64,000 nt of DNA from UBA6448 sp964345805 (GTDB lineage Bacteria > Bacillota_I > Bacilli_A > RF39 > UBA660), in contig CAYFSK010000002.1 in assembly GCA_964345805.1 (NCBI GenBank), forward strand, positions 1 through 64,000. The letters run 5' to 3'. Position 1 is the first letter of the stretch. Each line of letters opens with the position of its first letter. Positions 42,605 through 52,309 of this stretch are shown here, piece after piece. The notes under the pieces were generated by a model, which ran no database searches, had not been told where the DNA came from, and was given only the letters and a program-made list of their open reading frames with translations. Position numbers and translations under genes: made by a program.

Positions 42605-43918
42605 TTAACTATTCTTTTTTTTACTAACAGCTTTTTTTATTTTATTAATTTGTTCTAATCTTGCTTTAGCATTTTTCTCATTACCAAATACAGTTGGATA
42701 ATAAAATCTTTCAACTTTTATAGCATCAGGAAGACACTGCATATCAGTCATGGAATTTTCATAATCATGAGAGTATTCATAACCCTTACCAATACCAATT
42801 TTTTTATCAAATGATGTTACTGCATTACGAAGATGAAAAGGAACTTTTTCTTTAGCTGTTTTTATTGCTATATCTTTTGCTTTCATATAAGCAAGTTCAA
42901 GTGAATTTGACTTAGGTGATAAAGCAAGATAAACAACTGCTTGCGTAAGAATAACATTTGCCTCAGGCATCCCAATATATCTAGTTGCCTGAAAAGCTGA
43001 TGTTGCTTGAACTAAAGCATTAGAATTAGCCATCCCAATATCTTCGGCGGCAAATCTAACTAATCTTCTTGCAACATATAAAGGATCTTCCCCTGATTCA
43101 AGAATTCTAGCTAAATAATAAATTGCTGCATCAACATCGCTATTACGTAAAGATTTATGTAAAGCACTAATTAAATTATAGTGTTCTTCACCATTTTTAT
43201 CATATAAAAAAGTTCTTTCACTCATAATATTTTCTACTATTTTAGGAGTTATTTTCCTTTTAGATGAAGGCATGAATTTAATAATGTTTTCTAAAGTATT
43301 AAGCATACTTCTTGCATCACCACTAGATATATTTATAATCATATCTAAAGCATTATCATCAATGCTATTTTTAGGATATTCTTTTTTTAAAGCATTATTT
43401 AAAATAATTTTTAAATCATCCGAAGAAAGAGAATTAAGTAAAAATACTTTAGTTCTTGATAATAATGCTGAGTTTACTTCAAAAGAAGGATTCTCAGTTG
43501 TTGCTCCAATTAAAATAATATCGCCCTTTTCTACATAAGGAAGAAGAACATCTTGTTGAGCTTTATTAAAACGATGTATTTCGTCTATAAAAAGAATTGT
43601 TTTTTTATTATTAAGTTTATTAAATCTAGCAATATCTCTTATTTCTTTTATATCTTTAACGCCACTTTCAACAGCACTTAATTGATGAAATGAAGATGAT
43701 GTTGATGAAGCAATAACTTTAGCAAGAGTGGTTTTTCCTACCCCAGGAGGACCATATAAAATAATCGATGATAAATTATCTGTTTCAATCATTTTACGAA
43801 GTAAAGAATTTTTACCAACTGTTTTTTCTTGACCGATAAATTCTTCTAAAGTTTTAGGTCTTACTCTATCAGCAAGAGGTCTAAAATCTTGATGCGACTC
43901 TTCTTCAAAAAGATTCAT
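42605..43918 (-). CDS. rarA: Replication-associated recombination protein A (MgsA/RarA)
   Basis: AAA+ ATPase that acts at stalled forks and single-strand gaps. PLADRVRPKTLEEFIGQEK at the start, Walker A GPPGVGKTTLAKV near 56-68, Walker B TILFIDEIHRF near 103 and sensor 1 GATTENPSF. The C-terminal MgsA tetramer domain has DVDAAIYYLARILESGEDP and the ESDALYM-like GLM motif. 437 residues, normal. Confidence 0.95.
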   Translation of the reverse strand: MNLFEEESHQDFRPLADRVRPKTLEEFIGQEKTVGKNSLLRKMIETDNLSSIILYGPPGVGKTTLAKVIASSTSSSFHQLSAVESGVKDIKEIRDIARFNKLNNKKTILFIDEIHRFNKAQQDVLLPYVEKGDIILIGATTENPSFEVNSALLSRTKVFLLNSLSSDDLKIILNNALKKEYPKNSIDDNALDMIINISSGDARSMLNTLENIIKFMPSSKRKITPKIVENIMSERTFLYDKNGEEHYNLISALHKSLRNSDVDAAIYYLARILESGEDPLYVARRLVRFAAEDIGMANSNALVQATSAFQATRYIGMPEANVILTQAVVYLALSPKSNSLELAYMKAKDIAIKTAKEKVPFHLRNAVTSFDKKIGIGKGYEYSHDYENSMTDMQCLPDAIKVERFYYPTVFGNEKNAKARLEQINKIKKAVSKKKNS

Positions 43919-43960
43919 TATATCCCTCCTTTACAAACTATTATTATTGTATCATAAAAA

Positions 43961-43982
43961 AAGCATTTTTTATAAATGCTTA
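43961..43982 (-). terminator. Intrinsic terminator of the GH3 gene
   Basis: Stem AAGCATTT/AAATGCTT with a 6-nt loop, then TTTTT on the - strand. The stop codon 43980-43982 is inside the stem. Confidence 0.8.
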
Positions 43983-45065
43983 TTTGGCTATATTATATTT
44001 ATATTTTAATTCTAAGATTTTTCTAACTGATGCATTTATTTGTTCTTCAGTTATCTCTTTTCTATCAATCGCTGCTACTACAGATTCAATCGTTAGTTTA
44101 GATGCCCCTGGTAAAAGAAGAATATCAACGCCAGCATTAATTGCTTTAGTAACTATTTCTGCTTTAGAATATTCATCTTGAAATAAACCTGTATTAAGTG
44201 CGTCAGTTACAACAAGGCCATCATATTTAAGTTCTTTTTTTAGTAAATCTTTTATTACTTTTCTAGATAAGGATGCAGGATTAAATTTATCAATTTCAGG
44301 AATCGATACATGACCAACCATGATAACATCAGCACCTTCTTTAATTACTTTTTGAAAAGGAATTAAGTCTTTTTCATATAGTTCTTTTTTAGTCTTACTA
44401 AGTACTGGTAATTTTCTTGGACTTTCAGATGTTGCACTACCAAGACCCGGAAAATGTTTATAAACAGGTATTATACCCTTTTCTTTCATTCCTTTAGCAA
44501 GACTAATACCAAGATTAGCAACTATTTTCTCATCATTACCAAAAGATCTTGAACTAGTATCATCAATATCAATAACTGGTGCAAAATTCATATTAATACC
44601 ATATTTTTTTAAATCACCAGCAAGTATTTTACCAGTTTCATAAGTCTTTTTCTCATTATTTTTCTTACCAAGTTCTTCCATCGTAGGAATACTTGATACA
44701 GTTATATCACCCTTTGACTGAAGAGTTTGAACTTTACCACCTTCTTGAGTAATTGATATGAACATTGGTACTTTTGCTGCTTTTTGAATATCTTCGGTGA
44801 ATTTTGTTAATTGCTCTGAATCAACAATATTATTTTTTAAAATAATGATACCACCAAGACCATAAGTTTCTATATTCTTTTTTAAAAAATCATCACACTC
44901 AGCAGAATAATAATAAGAAATTATCATTTGACCTATTTTTTGTTCTAAAGTCATTTTCTTAAGAGTTTTATTTATCTTATAATTTGTTGTTCTACTTATA
45001 AAGAAAAAAGTTATACCTCCACCAACAAGTAAAAGTATTAATATTAAACGCACTATTTTTTTCAT
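43980..45065 (-). CDS. Glycoside hydrolase family 3 protein (NagZ-like), catalytic His/Asp positions altered
   Basis: 361 residues with an N-terminal membrane anchor (about 5-24), then a GH3 N-terminal barrel. KHFPGLG is at 203-209 and the nucleophile Asp in VVTDALNTG near 292. In NagZ enzymes the KHFPGHG motif is followed by a loop with TDSH whose Asp-His pair is the general acid/base; here the loop reads SATSESPRKLP (210-220) and has no His. Also TQEGG replaces DQEGG near 107. So it may be a catalytically altered or regulatory GH3 relative, or act with a different acid/base. Peptidoglycan recycling would be the default role; location outside the membrane suggests wall contact. Confidence 0.75.
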   Translation of the reverse strand: MKKIVRLILILLLVGGGITFFFISRTTNYKINKTLKKMTLEQKIGQMIISYYYSAECDDFLKKNIETYGLGGIIILKNNIVDSEQLTKFTEDIQKAAKVPMFISITQEGGKVQTLQSKGDITVSSIPTMEELGKKNNEKKTYETGKILAGDLKKYGINMNFAPVIDIDDTSSRSFGNDEKIVANLGISLAKGMKEKGIIPVYKHFPGLGSATSESPRKLPVLSKTKKELYEKDLIPFQKVIKEGADVIMVGHVSIPEIDKFNPASLSRKVIKDLLKKELKYDGLVVTDALNTGLFQDEYSKAEIVTKAINAGVDILLLPGASKLTIESVVAAIDRKEITEEQINASVRKILELKYKYNIAK

Positions 45066-45118
45066 AGTTACCTTCCTTACATCATTATATTAACATAATA
45101 AAAGTCCATTGTGTAAAA

Positions 45119-45886
45119 TTATATTTCTTTTTTAATCATTTTTCTAATTGCTAAAATTGCTACTTTAATTGCTTTATTTGTATCAAACTCTGTTTTATTA
45201 TCTAGTTTTCTTTTTTCTCTTTCTTGGTTCCAAACCGCAAGAAGAACAGCTCCAGCTTTCATTTTTCTAACGCTTGCGACACTAAAAAGTGATGCAGTCT
45301 CCATTTCTGATGCTAAAGCACCTGAATCAATATAAGCTTGCCACTTATTTTTTAGTTCATAAGAAATGGGCATACTTGATGGATTATGTTGTCCATAAAA
45401 AGAATCTTTACAGTGAACAACCCCTACATGGCCCTTTACTTTTAGTTCATTTACTGCTGCTTTTAGTGCAGTTGTTATTTCAAAATCAGCAACAGCTGGA
45501 TATTCTATCGGAGTGTATTCCTTGCTTGTTCCTTCAGCTCTTATTGCTGCACTTGCTATAATAACATCGCCTGCTTTTACACCAAGTTGCATACCACCAC
45601 AAGTGCCTACTCTAATTAAATTTTTTATGCCAAGTAAATGAAGCTCTTCGATACATATCGCCGTTGAAGGACCACCTATACCAGTTGAAATAACTAAAAT
45701 GTTTTCTCCTTCTAATTTTCCTAAATAACTTGTATATTCTCTATTTACAGTTAATAATACTGGACTTTCAAGCAAATCAGCTATCTTTTTTACTCGACCT
45801 GGATCACCAGGTAAAATAGCATATTTAGCATTTTTAATATCTTCTTTGGAAAGATTAATATGATACATTTTTTCTTTATTTTGCAT
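45119..45886 (-). CDS. udp: Uridine (nucleoside) phosphorylase
   Basis: Cleaves nucleosides with phosphate to base and ribose-1-phosphate. PNP_UDP_1 motifs: LPGDPGRVKKIA near 28, ISTGIGGPSTAI near 72, NLIRVGTCGGMQ near 95 and a SEMETASLF-like GALASEMETASLFSVAS motif near 194 with Glu for ribose and base. 255 residues, typical of uridine phosphorylase. It follows cdd by 11 nt and phosphoketolase before that, so it sits in a pentose-salvage unit. Confidence 0.9.
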   Translation of the reverse strand: MQNKEKMYHINLSKEDIKNAKYAILPGDPGRVKKIADLLESPVLLTVNREYTSYLGKLEGENILVISTGIGGPSTAICIEELHLLGIKNLIRVGTCGGMQLGVKAGDVIIASAAIRAEGTSKEYTPIEYPAVADFEITTALKAAVNELKVKGHVGVVHCKDSFYGQHNPSSMPISYELKNKWQAYIDSGALASEMETASLFSVASVRKMKAGAVLLAVWNQEREKRKLDNKTEFDTNKAIKVAILAIRKMIKKEI

Positions 45887-45897
45887 AATTATCCTTT

Positions 45898-46305
45898 CTA
45901 CAAACTAAAACTACCAGGTAAAAGCTCATTTATTTTATATTTATATATTTTTTTATTTACATCATCATAACTGTAAATTGTAAAGTTTTTGTCTGTATAT
46001 TCACTTATAAATTGACGACAATAACCACAAGGAAGAACTTTTTTAAATTCCTTATCTTCTTTATCTTTACCCATAACAACTATTAATCTAAATTCTTTAT
46101 ATCCTTCAGATAAAGCCTTAACAAAAGCAACTCTTTCTGCACAAATAGATTGAATGCCATCATTTTCAACATTAACACCAGTAAAAATATGGTTATCTTT
46201 AGTTACAAGAATAGCACCAACCGAAAAATTTGTATGCTTACAGCAGTCATTTTTTAAAGATATTTCTTTGGCTTTTTTAATTAAATTCTCTATTTTAAGA
46301 TTCAT
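45898..46305 (-). CDS. cdd: Cytidine deaminase
   Basis: Deaminates cytidine and deoxycytidine to uridine and deoxyuridine. Zinc motifs: CAERVAFVKA near residue 54 (catalytic Glu) and PCGYCRQF near 88-95. Substrate loop NFSVGAILV near 24. 135 residues, normal. It overlaps the phosphoketolase gene by 11 nt and precedes udp, consistent with stepwise cytidine to uridine to uracil plus ribose-1-phosphate. Confidence 0.94.
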   Translation of the reverse strand: MNLKIENLIKKAKEISLKNDCCKHTNFSVGAILVTKDNHIFTGVNVENDGIQSICAERVAFVKALSEGYKEFRLIVVMGKDKEDKEFKKVLPCGYCRQFISEYTDKNFTIYSYDDVNKKIYKYKINELLPGSFSL

Positions 46306-48655
46306 TTTCTTTCCATTTCCAATCTTTTACTTCAGGCATATCTTCGCCATATTCTTTAATATATTCTTTATGTTCAATTAGTTTTTCTTTACACCACTGA
46401 TTTACCATAACTCTTTTATCTCCTAAAGAAGGTAAATATTTCATTGCATCCATTACTAAGTGATATCTATCCATTTCATTTTGAACTCGCATATCAAATG
46501 GTGTTGTAATAGTTCCTTCTTCATTATATCCATGAACATGTAAATCTTGATTTGTTCTTTTATAAGTAAGTTGATGAATTAAAGATGGATAACCATGAAA
46601 AGCCATAATAATTGGTTTATCTTTAGTAAATATTAAATCATAATCTTCATCAGAAAGTCCATGAGGATGTTTAGTATTTGACTCAAGTCTCATTAAATCA
46701 ACAATATTTACTACTCTAATTTTAAGTTCTGGAAATTTTTCTCTTAATATTGATGTTGCAGCAAGAATTTCTAGCGTTGGTGTATCACCAGCACAGGCCA
46801 TAACCAAATCAGTTTTTCCATCTTGATCATTTGATGCAAAAGACCATATACCTATTCCATTAGTACAATGTTTAACAGCTTGCTCCATTGAAAGCCACTG
46901 TGGTCTTAAATGTTTAGATGCTACAATTACATTAATATAATTTTTAGTTTTAATACAGTGGTCAAAACAAGATAAAAGACAGTTTGCATCAGGAGGAAGA
47001 TACATTCTTACTGTATCAGCTTTCTTAGTTACTAAATGATTTAAAAAACCTGGGTCTTGGTGAGTATAACCGTTATGATCTTGTTGCCAAGTATGTGAAG
47101 ATAAAACAAAGTTTAATGATGCTATATCACTTCTCCATGGAAGTTCTTTACATATTTTAAGCCACTTAGCATGTTGTGATGTCATTGAATCAACAATTCT
47201 AATAAAAGCTTCATAACTATGCATAAAGCCATGCCTTCCAGATAAAAGATATCCTTCTAAAGCTCCCTCACAAAAATGCTCTGATAAGTAAGAATCTAGC
47301 ACTCTTCCATCATAGCTTAAGAATTCATCTTCATCATAAATTGTTCCAACCCAACTTCTTTTTTCTTCTTCAAAAACGTGATTCAAACGATTTGATAAAG
47401 CCTCATCTGGTCCAAACATACGAAAATTTCTATTATCTTTATTTAATTTAAAAACATCTCTTACATATTTACCAAGTTCCATCATATCACTTGCTTCTAT
47501 AGATCCCGGAGATTTTACTTCAAGTCCATATTCTCTAAAATCAGGAGTTCTAAGTTCTTTTAATAAAAGGCCTCCATTTGTAACCGGATTTAAACCCATT
47601 CTCTTATCCCCTTTAGGAGCAAGTTCTTTAAGTTCTGGCAAAAGTCTACCATTTTCATCAAATAATTTTTCAGGATGATAACTTAAAAGCCATTTCTCTA
47701 AAATTTCTAAGTCTTTTTCACCGGTCATAGTTACTGGAACTTGATGAGCTCTAAAAGAGCCTTCTATCTTTTTACCATCATGCTCTTTTGGACAACTCCA
47801 TCCTTTTGGACTCTTTAAAACAATCATTGGCCAGTATATATTTGTTTGTTTGTTTTGAGCAGCATATTTTTTTATAACTCCAATTTCCATAATAACTTTA
47901 TCTAAAGTACTTGCCATATCCTCATGCATAGTATAAGGATCTTCTCCTTCAACTATATAAGGATGAAAACCAAGTCCTTTAAAATAATTTAATAACTCTT
48001 CATTACTTATTCTTGCAAGAACAGTTGGATTTGCTATCTTATAACCATTAAGATGTAATATCGGAAGAACAACTCCATCATTTTTAGGATTTAAAAATTT
48101 ATTAAAACGCCATGATGAAGCAAGAGGACCGGTTTCTGCCTCTCCATCTCCAACAATACAAGCTGCTATTAAATTAGGATTATCTAAAACCGCTCCATAG
48201 GCATGTGATAAACTATAACCAAGTTCACCACCTTCATTAATAGAACCAGGAGTTTCTGGTGCTACGTGACTTGAAACACCTCCTGGAAAACTAAACTGTT
48301 TAAATAGTTTTTTTAATCCTTCTTCATCTTCAGTAATATTTGGATATACTTCACTATAACTACCTTCTAGATAAGTATTAGCAACAAGAGCATTACCACC
48401 ATGCCCCGGACCTGATACATATATCATATTTAAATTATATTTATTTATTATTCTATTTAAATGAACATAAATAAAATTTTGACCTGGAACAGTACCCCAG
48501 TGTCCAACAAGTTTTCTTTTAACATCCTTTCTTTCTAATTTTCTTTTTAATAAAGGATTGTCAAGAAGATATAATTGCCCTAGTGAAACATAATTTGTCG
48601 CATCAAAATAAGCATCCATCTTTCTTAACATTTCATCATCTAATACTCTAGCCAT
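46295..48655 (-). CDS. xfp: Xylulose-5-phosphate/fructose-6-phosphate phosphoketolase
   Basis: ThDP enzyme that splits xylulose-5-P (and perhaps fructose-6-P) with phosphate into acetyl-phosphate and glyceraldehyde-3-P or erythrose-4-P. Family motifs: GHWGTVPGQNF near 49, GPGHGGNAL near 82, HVAPETPGSINEGGELGYSL near 132, the ThDP motif GDGEAETGPLASSW near 170, and HTWQQDHNGYTHQDPGF near 530. 786 residues, normal. GTG 48658 precedes ATG 48655 in frame; the ATG is the likelier start. First of the xfp-cdd-udp unit. Confidence 0.96.
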   Translation of the reverse strand: MARVLDDEMLRKMDAYFDATNYVSLGQLYLLDNPLLKRKLERKDVKRKLVGHWGTVPGQNFIYVHLNRIINKYNLNMIYVSGPGHGGNALVANTYLEGSYSEVYPNITEDEEGLKKLFKQFSFPGGVSSHVAPETPGSINEGGELGYSLSHAYGAVLDNPNLIAACIVGDGEAETGPLASSWRFNKFLNPKNDGVVLPILHLNGYKIANPTVLARISNEELLNYFKGLGFHPYIVEGEDPYTMHEDMASTLDKVIMEIGVIKKYAAQNKQTNIYWPMIVLKSPKGWSCPKEHDGKKIEGSFRAHQVPVTMTGEKDLEILEKWLLSYHPEKLFDENGRLLPELKELAPKGDKRMGLNPVTNGGLLLKELRTPDFREYGLEVKSPGSIEASDMMELGKYVRDVFKLNKDNRNFRMFGPDEALSNRLNHVFEEEKRSWVGTIYDEDEFLSYDGRVLDSYLSEHFCEGALEGYLLSGRHGFMHSYEAFIRIVDSMTSQHAKWLKICKELPWRSDIASLNFVLSSHTWQQDHNGYTHQDPGFLNHLVTKKADTVRMYLPPDANCLLSCFDHCIKTKNYINVIVASKHLRPQWLSMEQAVKHCTNGIGIWSFASNDQDGKTDLVMACAGDTPTLEILAATSILREKFPELKIRVVNIVDLMRLESNTKHPHGLSDEDYDLIFTKDKPIIMAFHGYPSLIHQLTYKRTNQDLHVHGYNEEGTITTPFDMRVQNEMDRYHLVMDAMKYLPSLGDKRVMVNQWCKEKLIEHKEYIKEYGEDMPEVKDWKWKENES

Positions 48656-48725
48656 CACTTGTCACCATACCTTAAATATCATTATATAACAAATATCATT
48701 TTTTTAATAGTCTTAAAACAATAAA

Positions 48726-48749
48726 AAAGAATGAGTTTTTTCATTCTTT
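48726..48749 (-). terminator. Intrinsic terminator overlapping the M48-like protease stop
   Basis: Stem AAAGAATGA/TCATTCTTT with a 6-nt loop followed by TTT on the - strand; the stop at 48748-48750 is at the stem base. Confidence 0.8.
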
Positions 48750-49413
48750 AATCTCTTCTTGATGAATAGAAGATTAGCCTTAATATTTGCAGTGCACTTG
48801 CAAGTACACCAGCAACATAAGTAAAAGCAGCAGATGTAAGAACCTTTCTTACGCCTTCACTTTCATCTTCAGTTGGTATATTTAATTTATTAAGTTCACC
48901 TTTAGCCCTTTTACTTGCATTAAATTCAACTGGTAAAGTAATAATTTGAAATAAAAGTCCAAAAGAAGTAAAACCAATACCAATATAAACAAGTTTAAAC
49001 ATTTCTAAAATAAAACCTATTAAAATAATATAGTAAGAAATTGACGTTGCAATATTAACGATTGGCACTATTAAACTTCTTATTTTCATTGGTAAATATT
49101 TTTCTTTATCTTGAATAGCATGACCACATTCATGAGCCGCTATTGCCATTGATGATACAGATGACTGTCTAAATACTGCTGTTGAAAGCCTTACAGTTTT
49201 TCTTCTTGGATCGTAATGGTCTGTTAAATAACCAGGTGCTTCAACTACATAAACATTATTAAGCCCATTTTTATCCAGTATCATTCTAGCAACTTCTTGC
49301 CCAGTTAAATTTTTAGTGTTTGTTGCTTTAAGATATTTTTTATATATTCCCTTAACACCTAAATCAGCAATTAAAGGAATAGCAATTATTAAAATTATAA
49401 ACAAAAAATCCAT
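48748..49413 (-). CDS. Zinc metallopeptidase, YugP type
   Basis: 221 residues with an N-terminal membrane helix, HExxH-like HECGHAIQD near 113 and three further membrane segments. The domain pattern (GxEVARMILDKNGL, VVEAPGYLTDHYDPRRKTVRLS) matches the YugP family (DUF2268-like, neutral zinc metallopeptidase). Members are membrane proteases of unknown substrate. The ATG overlaps the cysS stop by one base. Normal length. Confidence 0.9.
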   Translation of the reverse strand: MDFLFIILIIAIPLIADLGVKGIYKKYLKATNTKNLTGQEVARMILDKNGLNNVYVVEAPGYLTDHYDPRRKTVRLSTAVFRQSSVSSMAIAAHECGHAIQDKEKYLPMKIRSLIVPIVNIATSISYYIILIGFILEMFKLVYIGIGFTSFGLLFQIITLPVEFNASKRAKGELNKLNIPTEDESEGVRKVLTSAAFTYVAGVLASALQILRLIFYSSRRD

Positions 49414-50801
49414 TATTTTACCTCGTAAATAGTTCCTTCTCTTGTATCTTTTAGAATAATTCCTTTTTCTAAAAGATCATCTCTAATTTTATCAGCTAAA
49501 GCAAAATCTTTATTTTTCTTAGCTTCATTTCTTTTTTCAATCATTTCTTTTATATATTCTTCGTTTTCTATTTTTATATTATCTTCTTTTAATAAATCAA
49601 GTGAAAATACTTCATCAAAACTTTTAACTAAATTATACTTAGTTTCTTCATCTACATCACTTTTTAATAAATCATAAAGAAGAGTTAATGCATTTGCTGT
49701 ATCAGTGTCACTTGAAATAATACTTTTAAATTTATCATTCCATTTATTAAAATCTTCCTTATTATAATTATCACTTTTAGGTAAACTTTTAGTTTTTGAA
49801 AGTAATTTTTGATAAGCATTTTGAGCAACATCAAGTGATTCATAACTAAACATTAATTGCTTACGATAATGACTTTGAAGACACATATATCTAAAACTTA
49901 AAGGATTATAACCTTTTTCTTCTAAAACTGATAAAGTTAAAACCTCTCCTTTAGATTTACTCATTTTACCTGATTTATCGCATAAATATTCATTATGAAT
50001 CCAATAATTACACCATTTATGTCCTAAATAACTTTCTGATTGAGCTATTTCATTAGTATGGTGTGGAAAGATTAAATCTACTCCCCCACTATGAATATCA
50101 AGATGCTCTCCTAAAGTTAAAAGTGATATTACAGAACACTCTATATGCCAACCTGGATATCCATATCCCCATGGAGAATGCCATTTTAATTCTTGATCAT
50201 CAAATTTAGATTTAGTAAACCATAAAACAAAATCACTTTTATTTTTCTTATTTAAATCTTCCTCTACATCAGCTCTTACAGCAACTTCATTTTCTTCATG
50301 ACTATGATTAGATAAAACATAATAATCTTTTAATTTAGAGGTATCAAAATAAACATTTCCACCAGCAAAATAAGCATAGCCATCATTAACTAGTTTTTCG
50401 GTAAATTTAATATAATCATCTATCATGCTTGTTGCTGGAACAATAATTTCAGGTTTTTTATTATTAACTTTAGCAAAATCTTCAAAAAAACGCTCGGTAT
50501 AATAAGAAGCTATATCAAGAACTGTTTTGTTTTCTTTCTTAGCACTTCTTACCATCTTATCATCACCAGTATCAGCATCACTACTTAAATGACCTACATC
50601 AGTAATATTCATACATCTTTTGACATTATATCCTAAATATTCAAGTGTCTTTTGAACTAAATCAGCTTGAATATAATTCCTTAAATTTCCTATATGAGCA
50701 TAACTATATACTGTTGGTCCACATGTATAAAAAGTTACTTTATCATCATAATAAGGTTTAAATTCTTCTACCTTTCTTGATAATGTGTTATATAATTTCA
50801 T
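49413..50801 (-). CDS. cysS: Cysteine--tRNA ligase
   Basis: Class I aaRS with zinc in the active site. TFYTCGPTVYSYAHIGNLRN at 24-43 holds the first zinc Cys and the HIGN (HIGH) motif; the KMSKS loop is SGKMSKSKGEV near 277-287; the WHIECSVIS motif with zinc Cys near 216. The C-terminal MIEKRNEAKKNKDFALADKI domain is standard. 462 residues, normal. Next to gltX as in many Firmicutes, though cysE is absent. Confidence 0.96.
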   Translation of the reverse strand: MKLYNTLSRKVEEFKPYYDDKVTFYTCGPTVYSYAHIGNLRNYIQADLVQKTLEYLGYNVKRCMNITDVGHLSSDADTGDDKMVRSAKKENKTVLDIASYYTERFFEDFAKVNNKKPEIIVPATSMIDDYIKFTEKLVNDGYAYFAGGNVYFDTSKLKDYYVLSNHSHEENEVAVRADVEEDLNKKNKSDFVLWFTKSKFDDQELKWHSPWGYGYPGWHIECSVISLLTLGEHLDIHSGGVDLIFPHHTNEIAQSESYLGHKWCNYWIHNEYLCDKSGKMSKSKGEVLTLSVLEEKGYNPLSFRYMCLQSHYRKQLMFSYESLDVAQNAYQKLLSKTKSLPKSDNYNKEDFNKWNDKFKSIISSDTDTANALTLLYDLLKSDVDEETKYNLVKSFDEVFSLDLLKEDNIKIENEEYIKEMIEKRNEAKKNKDFALADKIRDDLLEKGIILKDTREGTIYEVK

Positions 50802-50807
50802 TTTTCC

Positions 50808-52229
50808 CTACTTTCTTAAATTTTCGATTGTTTTATCTTTCCCAAGAAGGTAAATACAAGCATCAAGTTCAGGTCCATGCATATATCCACTTGCCTTTAT
50901 TCTAAGAGGCATGTATAAAAGTTTTCCTTTCACATTTAAATTGTTTTTAACATTTTCAATTGCAATGTTGATGTTATCGGTATTCCAATCATTTATCTTT
51001 TCTATTTCACTAGCAAACATACTTATTACTTTATCAATAACCTCATCACTTTTTAAAAATTCTTTACATTCATCTGATAAATTATATTCATCACTAAAGA
51101 AATTTTTAACAACTTCATTAATTTGTTCACCATAACTAATATGTCCTTTATAAGTAAGAAGCAATTTATTAAGCCATTCTTTAGTTTTACCAGTAGTATC
51201 CAAAGTTAAGAAATCTTTAATCCATTTTAAATACTTCTCATCATCCATTTCCTTTATATAATGAGAATTAAACCATTCTAACTTTTTAATATCATAACAA
51301 CCAGGTGATGATGATATTCTTGTTATATCAAAATCTTTTTCAAGTTCTTTTAAAGTAAAAAACTCTTTATTTTCTTTTGGAGACCATCCAATTAAAGCTA
51401 AATAATTAACTATTGCTTCAGGTAAAAAACCTCTTGAAATAAGATCCATTAAATTATCATCTTTATTTCTCTTACTAATCTTAGTACCATCAGCTTTAAT
51501 AACAAGTGGCAAGTGAATATATATTGGACTTTCCCAGCCAAATGATTTATATAAAAGTAAATACTTTGGAGTACTTGATAAATATTCATTTCCTCTATTA
51601 ACATGAGTTATCTTCATTAAATGATCATCTATAACATTGGCAAAATTATAAGTTGGAAAACCATCAGACTTAATTAAGATTTGATCTTCTAAAGTAGAGT
51701 TCTTAAGAGTTATTGCTCCATATACAGTATCAACATATGATGTCATTCCTTCTTTAGGCATCTTTTGTCTAATAACATATTTTTCACCATTTGCAATCCT
51801 TTTTCTAGCTTCTTCTAAAGGAATAGATGCACAGTGTCCATCATACATAAAAGGAACTTTTCTTGCAGTTGAGATTTCTCTTAATTTTTCTAATCTTTCC
51901 TCATCACAAAAACAATAATATGCATCTTTTTTTTCAATCAATTTTTCAGCATATTTCTTATATATATCAAGTCTTTGACTTTGATAATATGGTCCATACT
52001 CACCACCGTATCCAACTCCTTCATCTGGAATTAAGCCTACAGTTTTTAAGCAATTTTGAATAAATTCAACAGCACCCTCGACTTTACGCTCCTGGTCAGT
52101 ATCCTCGATTCTTAAAATAAAATCGCCATCCATACTTTTAGCAGTTAAATATGTAAATAAAGCACTTCTTAAATTACCTATATGCATATAACCAGTAGGT
52201 GATGGAGCAAACCTTGTTCTTGCTTTCAT
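50808..52229 (-). CDS. gltX: Glutamate--tRNA ligase
   Basis: Class I aaRS. MKARTRFAPSPTGYMHIGNL at the start includes the HIGH-type motif, and KADGTKISKRNKDDN near 240 is the KMSKS-type motif. Cys-containing insert YYCFCDEERL near 105. The start is ATG 52229 (after a GGCGGAA RBS); an in-frame ATG at 52271 adds residues before it without an RBS. 473 residues. No gatCAB genes in the window, so it cannot be told whether it also charges tRNAGln. Confidence 0.95.
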   Translation of the reverse strand: MKARTRFAPSPTGYMHIGNLRSALFTYLTAKSMDGDFILRIEDTDQERKVEGAVEFIQNCLKTVGLIPDEGVGYGGEYGPYYQSQRLDIYKKYAEKLIEKKDAYYCFCDEERLEKLREISTARKVPFMYDGHCASIPLEEARKRIANGEKYVIRQKMPKEGMTSYVDTVYGAITLKNSTLEDQILIKSDGFPTYNFANVIDDHLMKITHVNRGNEYLSSTPKYLLLYKSFGWESPIYIHLPLVIKADGTKISKRNKDDNLMDLISRGFLPEAIVNYLALIGWSPKENKEFFTLKELEKDFDITRISSSPGCYDIKKLEWFNSHYIKEMDDEKYLKWIKDFLTLDTTGKTKEWLNKLLLTYKGHISYGEQINEVVKNFFSDEYNLSDECKEFLKSDEVIDKVISMFASEIEKINDWNTDNINIAIENVKNNLNVKGKLLYMPLRIKASGYMHGPELDACIYLLGKDKTIENLRK

Positions 52230-52278
52230 AATATTCCGCCTTTCATAAAAGTATTTTATCACAAAATACAAAACAAAT

Positions 52279-52309
52279 AAATACTAGAACTTTCATTCTA
52301 GTATTTACT
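52279..52309 (-). terminator. Intrinsic terminator of the hybrid kinase gene
   Basis: Eleven-base-pair stem AAATACTAGAA/TTCTAGTATTT with a 6-nt loop, then ATTTATTT on the - strand. The TAG stop (52298-52300) is inside the 5' arm on that strand. Confidence 0.75.
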
